A stretch of DNA of 22,410 bases from DATCIH01 sp036507955 (GCA_036507955.1 DATCIH010000115.1:1-22410); one strand, 5' to 3'; positions 1-6,883 are shown, counted from the first letter of the stretch. Made by a program: numbers and translations. Notes: generated from the sequence alone by a model not told the origin.

Positions 1-131
1 TCAAAAATCAATTGAATTGTGAAAGGTGTTCTTTTGACTACCATAGCCAAATTATCTCTTAGTAATTTTCGTGCTTTAGCATTTGTACAAGGCATTAATG
101 GTGTGCCTTCAATGTTTAATACATATACCAT
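1..131 (-). CDS. iscB: IscB-family RNA-guided nuclease, N-terminal 43 residues (cut by window edge)
   Basis: Only the first 43 codons are visible; the gene leaves the window at position 1 with the frame still open. The peptide begins MVYVLNIEGTPLMPC and goes on to KARKLL and VVKRTPFTIQL. Residues 11-14 are PLMP, the signature of the N-terminal PLMP domain of IscB, and the spacing to the K-RTPFTIQL segment fits that family (also annotated as RRXRR-domain HNH endonuclease). Established for the family: IscB carries a RuvC nuclease split by an arginine-rich bridge helix and an HNH domain, and uses an omega RNA encoded just upstream. Those catalytic domains lie outside this window, so activity cannot be judged. 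GGAG about 11 nt before the ATG is a plausible ribosome site. The ~240 nt upstream carry the matching RNA, which strengthens the call. Confidence 0.85.
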   Translation of the reverse strand, partial: MVYVLNIEGTPLMPCTNAKARKLLRDNLAMVVKRTPFTIQLIF

Positions 132-149
132 ATTTTTAAAATCTCCTAT

Positions 150-390
150 ATGTTAGAGTTAATATCCTTAGACAATGTTATCTAGGCTTTTTACATCTAT
201 CACACTATCTCGTACCCACAAGATTGCTTAATAATAGACAACAGTGCTACGAACTAGGATAAACATTCGTAGGTGTTATGACCTAAATAACGTAGTAATT
301 TAATACTTAGTCTAGTCAACTGGGCTATTAGTATTTCTACCTCAAGCCCCTATCCCTTTAGGGTAGGGGTTATTGACATTGATTGAATTT
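150..390 (-). ncRNA. HEARO / omega RNA of the IscB element, with putative guide at its 5' end
   Basis: A non-coding stretch of about 240 nt lies directly upstream of the IscB start, where HEARO (omega) RNAs are found. It has clear secondary structure: a 9-bp stem with one bulge and a 4-nt loop at 347-369 (CCCCTA-CCC with GGG-A-TAGGGG on the minus strand); a perfect 7-bp stem, arms 247-253 and 266-272, with a 12-nt loop; and a smaller bulged stem at 166-186 close to the IscB ribosome site. In this family the guide lies 5' of the scaffold and comes from DNA flanking the element. Here the ~18 nt before the first hairpin (about 371-388) are the last readable Uma2 codons, so the guide would be Uma2 sequence. 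Exact RNA ends are estimated; the match to the HEARO covariance model was not computed. Confidence 0.7.
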
Positions 391-589
391 CAAAAGCTTA
401 TCTATTTTAGCTGTAGATGGGGAGGTTATTTCAATAACCAAATTGTAGCATTAGTTCTCTTGATATAGCCTGATGCTGCCATGAAGGAGCAGCTTGCATA
501 TAGGGAACTCCATCAATAATTTCCCATCTTTCATTTTCAGGCCAAGTTAAGTAATCTGCATAAGTATATTTCTTATTTTCCTGTGGCAT
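373..589 (-). pseudogene. Uma2-family (DUF820) endonuclease-like gene, broken by internal deletion and by the IscB element
   Basis: From the ATG at 589 the frame reads MPQENKKYTYADYLTWPENE, then the WEIIDGVPYM and QAISRELMLQFG segments typical of a Uma2 N terminus, and stops at 431-433. In the next frame, 438 to 373 encodes VIEITSPSTAKIDKLL followed by KFNQCQ, the conserved C-terminal half of Uma2 (normally preceded by PDL and followed by KAGVKEYW). Roughly 50 residues between these blocks are missing and the frame has shifted. After FNQCQ the similarity ends exactly where the omega-RNA hairpin begins (about 370). The protein family is restriction-endonuclease-like and often found in many chromosomal copies; its role is unsettled. 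The start overlaps the end of the upstream methyltransferase by 17 nt. An ATG at 595 is an equally possible start. A longer frame back to 670 lacks a family-like N terminus. Confidence 0.85.
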
Positions 590-1706
590 TAGCATTCCCC
601 GTATATTGATAATAGTAACAAAGGATTCTACCATTATAGAGCTTCCTGTTTTTTTCTGCCCTTCTTCCAAATAATTCTTGAAAGTCCTTATTTGCTGTCA
701 ATATATAATAGGACCAGCTATCTAGATTTTCAAAGGTTCTACCTAAAACTTTATAAAGCTCTTTAACCTCTTCAATTTCCCCAATTCTTTCCCCATAGGG
801 TGGATTAGATATTATAACTCCATATTTCTTACTTGACTTATAATCCGCAACATCTGTCCTTTCAAAGGATAGAAAATCATAAACTCCAGCCTTCCTTGCA
901 TTGTCTTTTCCAGTTTTAATAACCCATCCATCAATATCTGAACAAAGAATCTTAAATTCTTTATCATTTATTTTTCTTTTTGCATAGTTTCGTGCTTCCT
1001 CCCATATCTCTTCATCCATGGTAGGCCAGCTTTCAGATACAAAGCTTCTATTAAGTCCTGGAGCAATATTTTTACCTATTAAGGCTGCTTCAATTGCAAT
1101 AGTTCCTGAGCCACACATAGGATCCACTAATAGCTTATCAGTATTCCAATCTGATAATAGCACCAACGCTGCTGCTAAGGTTTCCTTAAGAGGTGCTCCA
1201 CCAGAATTTTCTCTATAACCCCTTTTATGAAGGCCTGCTCCAGTAGTATCAATAGTTAAAGTCACTATATCCTTTAGTATTGCTACCTCAATTTTATAAA
1301 TTGGGCCATCCTCACTAAACCAATCTTTATTATACTTTCTCTTCATAGCTTCTACCACAGCCTTTTTTACGATTCCTTGGCAATCTGGTACACTATGTAG
1401 CTTTGACTTTATAGACTTACCCGTAATATGCATCACGCCATTTTCCGGAATTAAAGCTCCAAAATCAACAGACAAGGTTCCTTGGAAAAGTTCTTCAAAG
1501 CTCTCCGCCTTAAATTCCTTCATTTTTATTAAAATCCTATCTGCTGTTCTAAGCCATATATTACAAGCAGCAATATCCCTTTCATCTCCCTGAAAGGAAA
1601 CACTTCCGTTTTCTACCTTTAGATCCTCATAACCTAGAGCTTTAAGCTCCTTTGCTAAAACAGCTTCTATACCAAAGGTTGCTGTAGCTATCAATTCATA
1701 TTCCAT
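573..1706 (-). CDS. THUMP-domain class I SAM-dependent RNA methyltransferase (RlmL N-terminal / YpsC type)
   Basis: Predicted RNA guanine-N2 methyltransferase of 377 residues. An N-terminal ferredoxin-like plus THUMP RNA-binding region (about residues 1-165) is followed by a Rossmann methyltransferase domain. SAM-binding motif I is DPMCGSGT at 195-202 and the catalytic NPPY motif is at 301-304 (NPPYGER). By family these enzymes make m2G in 23S rRNA; B. subtilis YpsC is the nearest named type, but the substrate base cannot be decided from sequence. The start is an ATG preceded by AGGAG at good spacing. Only 12 nt separate it from the exonuclease III gene upstream, so the two are probably co-transcribed. 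Its last 17 nt overlap the start of the broken Uma2 gene. Length and C-terminal RKLYNGRI motif look normal, so this gene appears intact. Confidence 0.9.
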   Translation of the reverse strand: MEYELIATATFGIEAVLAKELKALGYEDLKVENGSVSFQGDERDIAACNIWLRTADRILIKMKEFKAESFEELFQGTLSVDFGALIPENGVMHITGKSIKSKLHSVPDCQGIVKKAVVEAMKRKYNKDWFSEDGPIYKIEVAILKDIVTLTIDTTGAGLHKRGYRENSGGAPLKETLAAALVLLSDWNTDKLLVDPMCGSGTIAIEAALIGKNIAPGLNRSFVSESWPTMDEEIWEEARNYAKRKINDKEFKILCSDIDGWVIKTGKDNARKAGVYDFLSFERTDVADYKSSKKYGVIISNPPYGERIGEIEEVKELYKVLGRTFENLDSWSYYILTANKDFQELFGRRAEKNRKLYNGRILCYYYQYTGNANATGK

Positions 1707-1718
1707 TTTTTTCTCCTA

Positions 1719-2486
1719 TTATTTTAAGTTTAATTCTACTACCACAGGGCAATGATCTGAACCAAATACCTCATTTAATATATCCACAGACTTCACTTCC
1801 TGAAGTAAGTTATTAGAAACAAAGTGATAATCAATTCTCCAGCCTGTATTTCTTTCCCTGGATTTAAACATATAGCTCCACCAGGAATACTTTATCGTGT
1901 CCGGATTCATATATCTGAAGGTATCAGTATATCCATTTTCAATAAGTTTATCAAGCCACAGCCTTTCAATTATAAGATAGCCTGAGGTTTTCTCATTAGC
2001 TTTAGCATTTTTAATATCTATTTCTGTATGTGCTGTATTATAATCTCCACATATAACTAATTTTTTTCCATCAAGGACCAGATTATTACAATAATCTAAA
2101 ATTGCATCATAAAATCTAAGTTTATAATCTAATCGTTCTTCATCCCTTTGACCATTTGGAAAATATATATTTAATAATACAAACTCCTTAAAAAATGTTA
2201 TTAGTATTCTACCTTCTCGATCAAATTCTTCAATTCCAATTCCATGTAAAATCTGTTCCGGTTCTACCTTTGTATAAGTTGCTACTCCACTATAGCCCTT
2301 TTTTTCCGCGAAGCTATAAGATGAATAATAGCCTTCAATATTTTTCACCTTATCCTCTAATTGATCTGATTGAAGCTTTGTCTCCTGAAGACATAATACA
2401 TCGGGCATTTCTGACATAACCCAAGATAAAAAGTCCTTTTTAATAATAGCCCTTAGGCCATTAACATTCCAGGAATAAATTTTCAT
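1719..2486 (-). CDS. exoA: Exonuclease III / AP endonuclease
   Basis: A 255-residue enzyme of the exonuclease III (Xth/ExoA) family, which cleaves DNA 5' of abasic sites and removes 3' blocking groups in base excision repair. Visible active-site motifs are the N-terminal SWNVNGLRA, LQETK (catalytic Glu at about residue 35), GDYNTAH in the middle, and the C-terminal GSDHCPV containing the catalytic Asp-His. The ATG at 2486 is chosen over a GTG three codons earlier: it starts the family-typical MKIYSWNVNG and has a GAGGTGAGG ribosome site just upstream, which the GTG would lie inside. The gene heads a likely two-gene unit with the RNA methyltransferase. It lies after the tandem terminators of the pyr unit, so it needs its own promoter in 2487-2566; no convincing one was identified there. 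Confidence 0.95.
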   Translation of the reverse strand: MKIYSWNVNGLRAIIKKDFLSWVMSEMPDVLCLQETKLQSDQLEDKVKNIEGYYSSYSFAEKKGYSGVATYTKVEPEQILHGIGIEEFDREGRILITFFKEFVLLNIYFPNGQRDEERLDYKLRFYDAILDYCNNLVLDGKKLVICGDYNTAHTEIDIKNAKANEKTSGYLIIERLWLDKLIENGYTDTFRYMNPDTIKYSWWSYMFKSRERNTGWRIDYHFVSNNLLQEVKSVDILNEVFGSDHCPVVVELNLK

Positions 2487-2566
2487 ATGCCTCACCTCAT
2501 TCGTTTATATAATCATATCTTACCTCTTAATAAAGTTTCTAGCAAATAAATCAGAGACGATTAAAA

Positions 2567-2595
2567 ATCAGAGGCATTTTCAAGCTGCTTCTGAT
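2567..2595 (-). terminator. Second (distal) terminator after pyrP
   Basis: Inverted repeat with 10-bp arms (ATCAGAAGCA / TGCCTCTGAT on the minus strand, one G-U pair) and a 9-nt loop, followed on the minus strand by TTTTTAA. It lies about 15 nt beyond a stronger hairpin, giving tandem terminators between the pyr unit and exoA. Confidence 0.6.
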
Positions 2596-2604
2596 CTTTA
2601 TTAA

Positions 2605-2631
2605 CAAAAGGGACAAGCAACCGCTTGTCCC
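2605..2631 (-). terminator. Rho-independent terminator of the pyrR-pyrP unit
   Basis: Perfect 9-bp stem GGGACAAGC / GCTTGTCCC at 2610-2631 with a 4-nt loop, followed on the minus strand by TTTTGTTAA. It begins 18 nt after the pyrP stop codon, as expected for the end of that transcript. Confidence 0.9.
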
Positions 2632-2649
2632 TCATAAACCAAATTATTT

Positions 2650-4035
2650 TTATTCTTCACCACGAAGCTTATATGGTTCATTCATTAGTCCAAGCTTAGA
2701 TAATACATAGAATAATATGGATAAGGCAACTCCTACAAAGGCTGCAAAAGCCATACCCTTAAGTTCAACAGTACCAATCGTGATCTTAGCTCCACTAACA
2801 CCAATAACGAAGGTTATGGCAGCTAGAACCATGTTATAGCTCTTGCTGAAATCAACTTTGCTTTCAACTAACATTCTTAAACCAGATGCTGCAATTGTAC
2901 CATAAAGAAGTAGTGTAACTCCACCCATAACTGGATTAGGAATTGTTGTTATAAAGGCAGAAATTGGTCCAATTACCGAGAAAATAATAGCTAGTATTGC
3001 GGCTCCACGAATAACCCATACGGAGTAAACTTTTGTTATTGCCATAACTCCAATATTTTCACCATAAGTAGTATTAGGAGGAGATCCTACAAAACCAGAT
3101 AAAATATTACTTACTCCATCACCAAGAAGGGATAAATGAAGTCCTGGATCTTTTATCATGTCTCTATTTGTTATATTTCCTGTAACTATAAGATGACTTA
3201 CATGTTCTGCAAGTACCACTAAGCAAGCAGGAAGGATAATTAGTATTACCCTAGAATCGTAAACCGGAGCTGAAAATGTTGGAAGTCTTAAAAAATGAGC
3301 CTCAATAACTTTATCGAAATTTACCATACCCATACAAAGGGCTAATATATAACCACAAACTATTGAAGTTAGGATAGGAATTATCTTGAAGAACTTTCTA
3401 AATACTACAGAACCAATAATTCCAACCATTAGAGTAAATATTGATACTGTAAGTACCTTAGCATCAGGTACGAAATTAACTAACTTAGAAAGACTAGTGC
3501 TTGCAGCGGCTAGTGCAGTTGAATCTATTGTCTTAGCAGATGCTTGAGTAATAAGGTTTCCAATAGCTCCACTAAAGTCAGAAGCATATGGAATAAAGCC
3601 TGCCTGTTGAGCAGCATTAGGTGCTAGCTCAAGACCGATTATAGCAACAACAGCGCCCATAACTGGTGGAGGCATTATAACATCAATCCACTTGATCCCT
3701 ACGAATCTTATTATAAATGATATTAATACGAAAAAAATACCGAATATTATAAATCCAAATTGAGCATGAGAAAATCCACCGTATGATTTCATAATTAAAA
3801 AAACTGGAGCTAGAAAAGCAAAACTTGAGCCTAAGTAAGCTGGTATTTTACCTTTTGTGATAAAGGAATAAATTAACGTTCCTATACCATTCATAAGTAA
3901 TGCTACTGCTGGGTCAACACCAAATAAGATCGGTACAAGTATTGTAGCACCAAACATAGCAAAAAGGTGCTGTAAACTTAGTGGAATCGTTTCTAGTATT
4001 GGTAATTTTTCGTCCACATCTACAAAGTTTTTCAT
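2650..4035 (-). CDS. pyrP: Uracil permease (NCS2 / uracil-xanthine permease family)
   Basis: A 461-residue multi-pass membrane protein of the NCS2 nucleobase permease family, importing uracil by cation symport. Family features include the N-terminal LPLSLQHLFAMFGATILVPI block (helix 1), the glycine- and alanine-rich transmembrane segments, and the AEHVSHLIVTGNI region, whose Glu corresponds to the substrate-binding Glu of UraA, followed by a GDGVSNILSGFVGSPPNTTY block. It sits 19 nt after pyrR with no terminator between, and the same pyrR-pyrP order occurs in B. subtilis, so it is most likely the uracil transporter controlled by the PyrR attenuator rather than a xanthine permease. The ATG at 4035 has a GGAGGG ribosome site. 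A strong terminator follows directly. Unlike B. subtilis, no pyr biosynthesis genes follow. Confidence 0.93.
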   Translation of the reverse strand: MKNFVDVDEKLPILETIPLSLQHLFAMFGATILVPILFGVDPAVALLMNGIGTLIYSFITKGKIPAYLGSSFAFLAPVFLIMKSYGGFSHAQFGFIIFGIFFVLISFIIRFVGIKWIDVIMPPPVMGAVVAIIGLELAPNAAQQAGFIPYASDFSGAIGNLITQASAKTIDSTALAAASTSLSKLVNFVPDAKVLTVSIFTLMVGIIGSVVFRKFFKIIPILTSIVCGYILALCMGMVNFDKVIEAHFLRLPTFSAPVYDSRVILIILPACLVVLAEHVSHLIVTGNITNRDMIKDPGLHLSLLGDGVSNILSGFVGSPPNTTYGENIGVMAITKVYSVWVIRGAAILAIIFSVIGPISAFITTIPNPVMGGVTLLLYGTIAASGLRMLVESKVDFSKSYNMVLAAITFVIGVSGAKITIGTVELKGMAFAAFVGVALSILFYVLSKLGLMNEPYKLRGEE

Positions 4036-4054
4036 GATAACCCTCCCCTAAATA

Positions 4055-4591
4055 TTATAATTCATATATCTTAACTGAATCTGTTCCATCTATTTCAGTA
4101 ACTTGCACTGAAATAAGTTCTTCCCTTGAGGTAGGTATATTTTTACCTACAAAGTCAGCTCTTATTGGCAGTTCTCTATGCCCTCTATCAACTAATACCG
4201 CCAGCTGGATGGTTTTAGGCCTTCCATGGTCAATTATTGCATCAATAGCCGCTCTTACAGTTCTACCAGTATATAGAACATCATCAACTAATATCACTTT
4301 CTTTTCCTTTATATCAATATCTACAACGGAATCCTTAGTTATAGAATCACTAATATCGTGTGCCAAATCATCCCTATAAGAAGTTATATCTAAATTACCT
4401 ACAGGCACTTTTACCCCTTCTATTTTTTCAATTAATTTTGAAATCCTTTCTGCAATAGGATGTCCCCTTCTTCTTATACCAATAAGTATAATATCTTCTA
4501 TTCCTTTATTTTTTTCTATAATCTCGTGAGCTATCCTGGTTATGGTTCTATCCATAGCTTTCTCATCTAAAACCTCAGCTTTTAATTTCAT
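4055..4591 (-). CDS. pyrR: Bifunctional pyr attenuation regulator / uracil phosphoribosyltransferase PyrR
   Basis: A 178-residue PyrR. It binds pyr mRNA leaders in the presence of UMP and promotes attenuation; it usually also has uracil phosphoribosyltransferase activity. The PRPP-binding motif VILVDDVLYTGRT is at 99-111. Other family segments are the GIRRRGHPIAERI and LDITSYRDDL blocks and the C-terminal EIDGTDSVKIYEL. The start at 4591 has AGGTGGG upstream and gives the usual length (B. subtilis PyrR is 181 residues). The frame stays open back to 4696, but that extension runs through a terminator and binding-loop leader, so it is not protein. Its own leader carries a PyrR-responsive attenuator, so expression of pyrR and pyrP should fall when uridine nucleotides are plentiful. 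Confidence 0.97.
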   Translation of the reverse strand: MKLKAEVLDEKAMDRTITRIAHEIIEKNKGIEDIILIGIRRRGHPIAERISKLIEKIEGVKVPVGNLDITSYRDDLAHDISDSITKDSVVDIDIKEKKVILVDDVLYTGRTVRAAIDAIIDHGRPKTIQLAVLVDRGHRELPIRADFVGKNIPTSREELISVQVTEIDGTDSVKIYEL

Positions 4592-4619
4592 AATTTTCCC
4601 ACCTGCATTATATGTATTT

Positions 4620-4700
4620 GGACAAAAAAATAAAGGTTGAACCAATAGATTCAGCCATAAAAACAAATATATCGCCTTATGATCTCTCTGAATCATTTAA
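4620..4700 (-). promoter_or_regulatory. PyrR-responsive transcription attenuator in the pyrR leader
   Basis: Three mutually exclusive RNA parts are readable on the minus strand. First, an anti-antiterminator hairpin at 4679-4696: stem ATGAT/ATCAT with loop TCAGAGAG, matching the CAGAGAG-type PyrR binding loop. Second, an antiterminator: GATTCAG (4688-4694) in that hairpin is perfectly complementary to CTGAATC (4648-4654). Third, a terminator: GGCTGAAT paired with GTTCAACC at 4635-4656 (one mismatch), followed by TTTATTTTTTT. By the established PyrR mechanism, UMP-bound PyrR stabilises the first hairpin, freeing the terminator strand and stopping transcription. The layout sits between a promoter and the pyrR ribosome site. 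Confidence 0.88.
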
Positions 4701-4720
4701 AGGATAATTTTACTAGAAAA

Positions 4721-4749
4721 AGCATACCACATCTATTTACTTATTTCAA
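4721..4749 (-). promoter_or_regulatory. Probable sigma-A promoter of pyrR-pyrP
   Basis: On the minus strand a -35 TTGAAA (4744-4749, five of six) is followed after 17 nt by TATGCT (4721-4726, four of six) with an extended -10 TG one base upstream. The -35 overlaps the last two codons and stop of rluD. Predicted start of transcription is near 4714, about 18 nt before the PyrR binding loop. Confidence 0.65.
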
Positions 4750-5658
4750 CTCATTTTTCAAGGTTTTTAAAAGCTTTATATAATAATCTGGAAGAGGAGC
4801 TTCAAATTCCAGATAATCACCAGTAGTTGGGTGTATAAAACCTAAGGTCTTAGCGTGAAGAGCTTGACCATTCAAATTATATTTTTGCTTTTTATATCCG
4901 TAGACTGGATCACCAATAAGTGGATGACCAATGGAAGCTAGATGAACTCTTATTTGATGGGTCCTTCCAGTTTCTAGTTTACACTCAATAAAGGTAACAT
5001 TATTAAATCTTTCTAGCACTCTAAAATGGGTGATAGCAGTTCTTCCATCTTTTACTATTGCCATTTTAATTTTAGCTTTTGGATCCCTTCCTAGCGGTTT
5101 ATCTATAGTTCCTTCATCAGCTTTTATTATTCCCTCCACTAAAGCAACATACAATCTATTCATAGAATGTTCCTTTAATTGGAGAGCTAACTTATTATGA
5201 GCATAATCGTTTTTAGCAACAACAAGGACCCCCGAGGTATCCTTGTCTATTCTGTGAACTATACCAGGTCTAGCAACACCATTAATGCCTGATAAATCTG
5301 TGCAGTGATAAAGTAGCGCATTTACTAACGTTCCGCTTAATTTGCTGCTAGCAGGGTGAACTACCATTCCCTGCTTCTTATTGATAATTATAATATCCTT
5401 ATCCTCATATAAAATATCTAAAGGCAAATCCTCACTTTCAAGTTCCAACTTTTTGGCTTCTGGTATGGTCATGGAAATCGAATCCTTAAGTCTTACCTTG
5501 TAACTTGAGTCTTTGATTAATCCATTTACAAGAATTTTGCCATCCTTAATCAGGTGGGAAATATAGGATCTGGACTTATCCTTAACTATTTCTGTAACTA
5601 GTATATCTAGCCTTTTGTCCTTTTCATCAATATCAACAATATGTTCATTTATTTCCAT
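4741..5658 (-). CDS. rluD: RluA/RluD-family pseudouridine synthase (YlyB type)
   Basis: A 305-residue RNA pseudouridine synthase. An N-terminal S4 RNA-binding domain (about residues 15-75) precedes the RluA catalytic domain; the catalytic Asp lies in HRIDKDTSG (135-143, Asp138). The later GRTHQIRVHLASIGHPLIGD block is the other family hallmark. Its position between lspA and pyrR is the same as B. subtilis ylyB, so it is the likely ortholog; uridines 1911/1915/1917 of 23S rRNA are the targets of E. coli RluD, but the target here is not decidable. The ATG at 5658 lies inside the end of lspA (14-nt overlap) with AAAGGAAGA upstream, which indicates translational coupling. The gene's last codons double as the -35 box of the pyrR promoter. 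Confidence 0.93.
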   Translation of the reverse strand: MEINEHIVDIDEKDKRLDILVTEIVKDKSRSYISHLIKDGKILVNGLIKDSSYKVRLKDSISMTIPEAKKLELESEDLPLDILYEDKDIIIINKKQGMVVHPASSKLSGTLVNALLYHCTDLSGINGVARPGIVHRIDKDTSGVLVVAKNDYAHNKLALQLKEHSMNRLYVALVEGIIKADEGTIDKPLGRDPKAKIKMAIVKDGRTAITHFRVLERFNNVTFIECKLETGRTHQIRVHLASIGHPLIGDPVYGYKKQKYNLNGQALHAKTLGFIHPTTGDYLEFEAPLPDYYIKLLKTLKNELK

Positions 5659-6100
5659 TTAAATCTTCCTTTAGTAAAAAGAATGCCATAAGAAAGGTTC
5701 CCACCGTAACCATCATATCTGCTACATTCATGGTTGGAAAGGAATGACTTTGATAATGTACATAAATAAAATCAACAACATATCTAAATCTCACACGATC
5801 AAATATATTGCCTAAAGCTCCACTAATTATAAGAGCTAAACTTATCCTCATAAATATATTTTTAGGTTTAAACCTAATTAAATAATATATAACAGCCAAA
5901 GCAACAATGGAAGTAAGAATTATTAATACAAATTGTTTATTTTGAAACATCCCAAAGGCAGCGCCTCTGTTTTCTAAATACGAAAAGCTAAAGAAGTCCT
6001 TGATTATAACTATTTCTTTCCCTGTAGACAATTCTTTTACGGCCCATAATTTGGTTAATCTATCAATAATGAAGCCTAAAATTATAATAACTATCTCCAA
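5645..6100 (-). CDS. lspA: Lipoprotein signal peptidase (signal peptidase II)
   Basis: A 151-residue inner-membrane aspartic protease that removes signal peptides from prolipoproteins after lipid modification. Four transmembrane segments are apparent. Conserved blocks are ENRGAAFGMF (43-52), SGALGNIFDRV (93-103), VVDFI with catalytic Asp110, and FPTMNVADM with catalytic Asp128. The start is a TTG at 6100 with GGGGGATGGG upstream; no in-frame ATG would give the family's N terminus, and the nearby ATG at 6107 is in another frame. The gene overlaps rluD by 14 nt. Upstream, a 121-nt spacer with a tandem hairpin-forming repeat separates it from the zinc-finger gene. Gene order here matches B. subtilis (ylyA-lspA-ylyB). 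Confidence 0.95.
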   Translation of the reverse strand: MEIVIIILGFIIDRLTKLWAVKELSTGKEIVIIKDFFSFSYLENRGAAFGMFQNKQFVLIILTSIVALAVIYYLIRFKPKNIFMRISLALIISGALGNIFDRVRFRYVVDFIYVHYQSHSFPTMNVADMMVTVGTFLMAFFLLKEDLNGNK

Positions 6101-6115
6101 TTCCCATCCCCCTAG

Positions 6116-6210
6116 TATTCCTTATTCTGCGCATAACAGTCATTTAGACTGTTACGTCCCTTGTATTCCTCATAAGCCCTAAACAGTCATTTAGACTGTT
6201 ACATACCTTG
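6116..6210. repeat. Two tandem ~47-bp repeats, each with a perfect 7-bp inverted repeat
   Basis: Units at 6116-6163 and 6164-6210 both read TATTCCT, a variable stretch, then AACAGTCATTTAGACTGTT, AC and CCTTG; a third unit starts (TATTC) at 6211 and breaks off. The 36-nt cores at 6135-6170 and 6182-6217 differ at only 3 positions. Each core holds AACAGTC / GACTGTT around a 5-nt spacer, so the transcript would form two equal stem-loops. Neither is followed by a T-run on either strand, so they do not look like terminators. Confidence 0.85.
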
Positions 6211-6221
6211 TATTCTTTAAA

Positions 6222-6815
6222 TCAATCTGGTAGCTGCGCTTTATATTGAGCATTGCTTATTTTTTCGATATCTTCAACATAGCTTTCCGGAGAATTATCA
6301 ATTTCCTCTATATCTTCTAGTGAATTAAAACTATCCACTTCCCAGAAGCTATCATCTATTTCAAAACCTGCTCCATAATTTTTTTCATTATTTCCAAGAC
6401 TTGCAGTCCCACTTTTATTTGTATCTACTAAATATTCAATTTTGTCCTTGTCAAATAAATATTTTTGACAATTAATACAATACTCTGCCTGAGGAGTAAA
6501 TTCAAGCCTTTCTTCCAAAATTGGCTCCTTACAACAACTACATATGCCATACTCTCCCTTTTGGATTTTGCTTAAAGCTAAATCTATGCTACTGACTAAA
6601 TTATTTTCTTGGTTTTTTATGGCGATATTCACGCCTTCTAAGGTAATCTCATCGCCTGAATCAGCTGGATGGTTATCGTAGCTAGATAATTCCGAAGAGA
6701 ACTCTGTACTAGACGAAACTGCTTCATTATCCTCTAATTGCTTTATTAATTTAAGAGCATTATCCCTATCTAAAAATAGTTTTTCTTTAAAATGCTGAAT
6801 TTTGTCTTTATTCAT
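6222..6815 (-). CDS. TraR/DksA-type C4 zinc-finger protein (YlyA/YteA-like)
   Basis: A 197-residue protein of the DksA/TraR family, members of which bind RNA polymerase through its secondary channel. An N-terminal helical part carries the YDNHPAD motif (46-52) characteristic of the YteA/YlyA subgroup. The C4 zinc finger uses Cys92 and Cys95 (CSCC) with Cys113 and Cys116 (CINC), plus one extra Cys94. The acidic C-terminal tail after about residue 150 is not conserved. It sits directly before lspA, the same place as B. subtilis ylyA, which is reported to modulate sigma-G-dependent spore genes; a related role is inferred, not shown. The ATG at 6815 has GGAGTG upstream; an earlier in-frame start at 6839 would lie upstream of that ribosome site and is rejected. 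Confidence 0.85.
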   Translation of the reverse strand: MNKDKIQHFKEKLFLDRDNALKLIKQLEDNEAVSSSTEFSSELSSYDNHPADSGDEITLEGVNIAIKNQENNLVSSIDLALSKIQKGEYGICSCCKEPILEERLEFTPQAEYCINCQKYLFDKDKIEYLVDTNKSGTASLGNNEKNYGAGFEIDDSFWEVDSFNSLEDIEEIDNSPESYVEDIEKISNAQYKAQLPD

Positions 6816-6883
6816 AATATCCACTCCTTTAGAAAACACTTATATCTTATTTTCTCTAAAGAAATCTTTTTTATAACATAAAT

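Noticed and set aside
590..670. Longer N terminus for the Uma2 fragment
   Set aside because: It overlaps the methyltransferase gene and does not look like a Uma2 N terminus; typical homologs start at MPQENKKYTYADYL or nearby.
2487..2566. Promoter for exoA
   Set aside because: Only weak pairs such as TTGCTA, 17 nt, TAAGAT were found; not strong enough to list as a feature, though a promoter must exist after the tandem terminators.
4592..4696. Upstream extension of pyrR
   Set aside because: The extra 35 codons overlap the attenuator hairpins; the ribosome site and family length support 4591.
6116..6217. CRISPR array
   Set aside because: Only two full units, the conserved core is longer than the 11-nt variable part, and no cas genes are near.
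6841..6883. Small hairpin after mtnN (TTTCT / AGAAA)
   Set aside because: The 5-bp AT-rich stem has no following T-run on the minus strand; mtnN and the zinc-finger gene may share a transcript.
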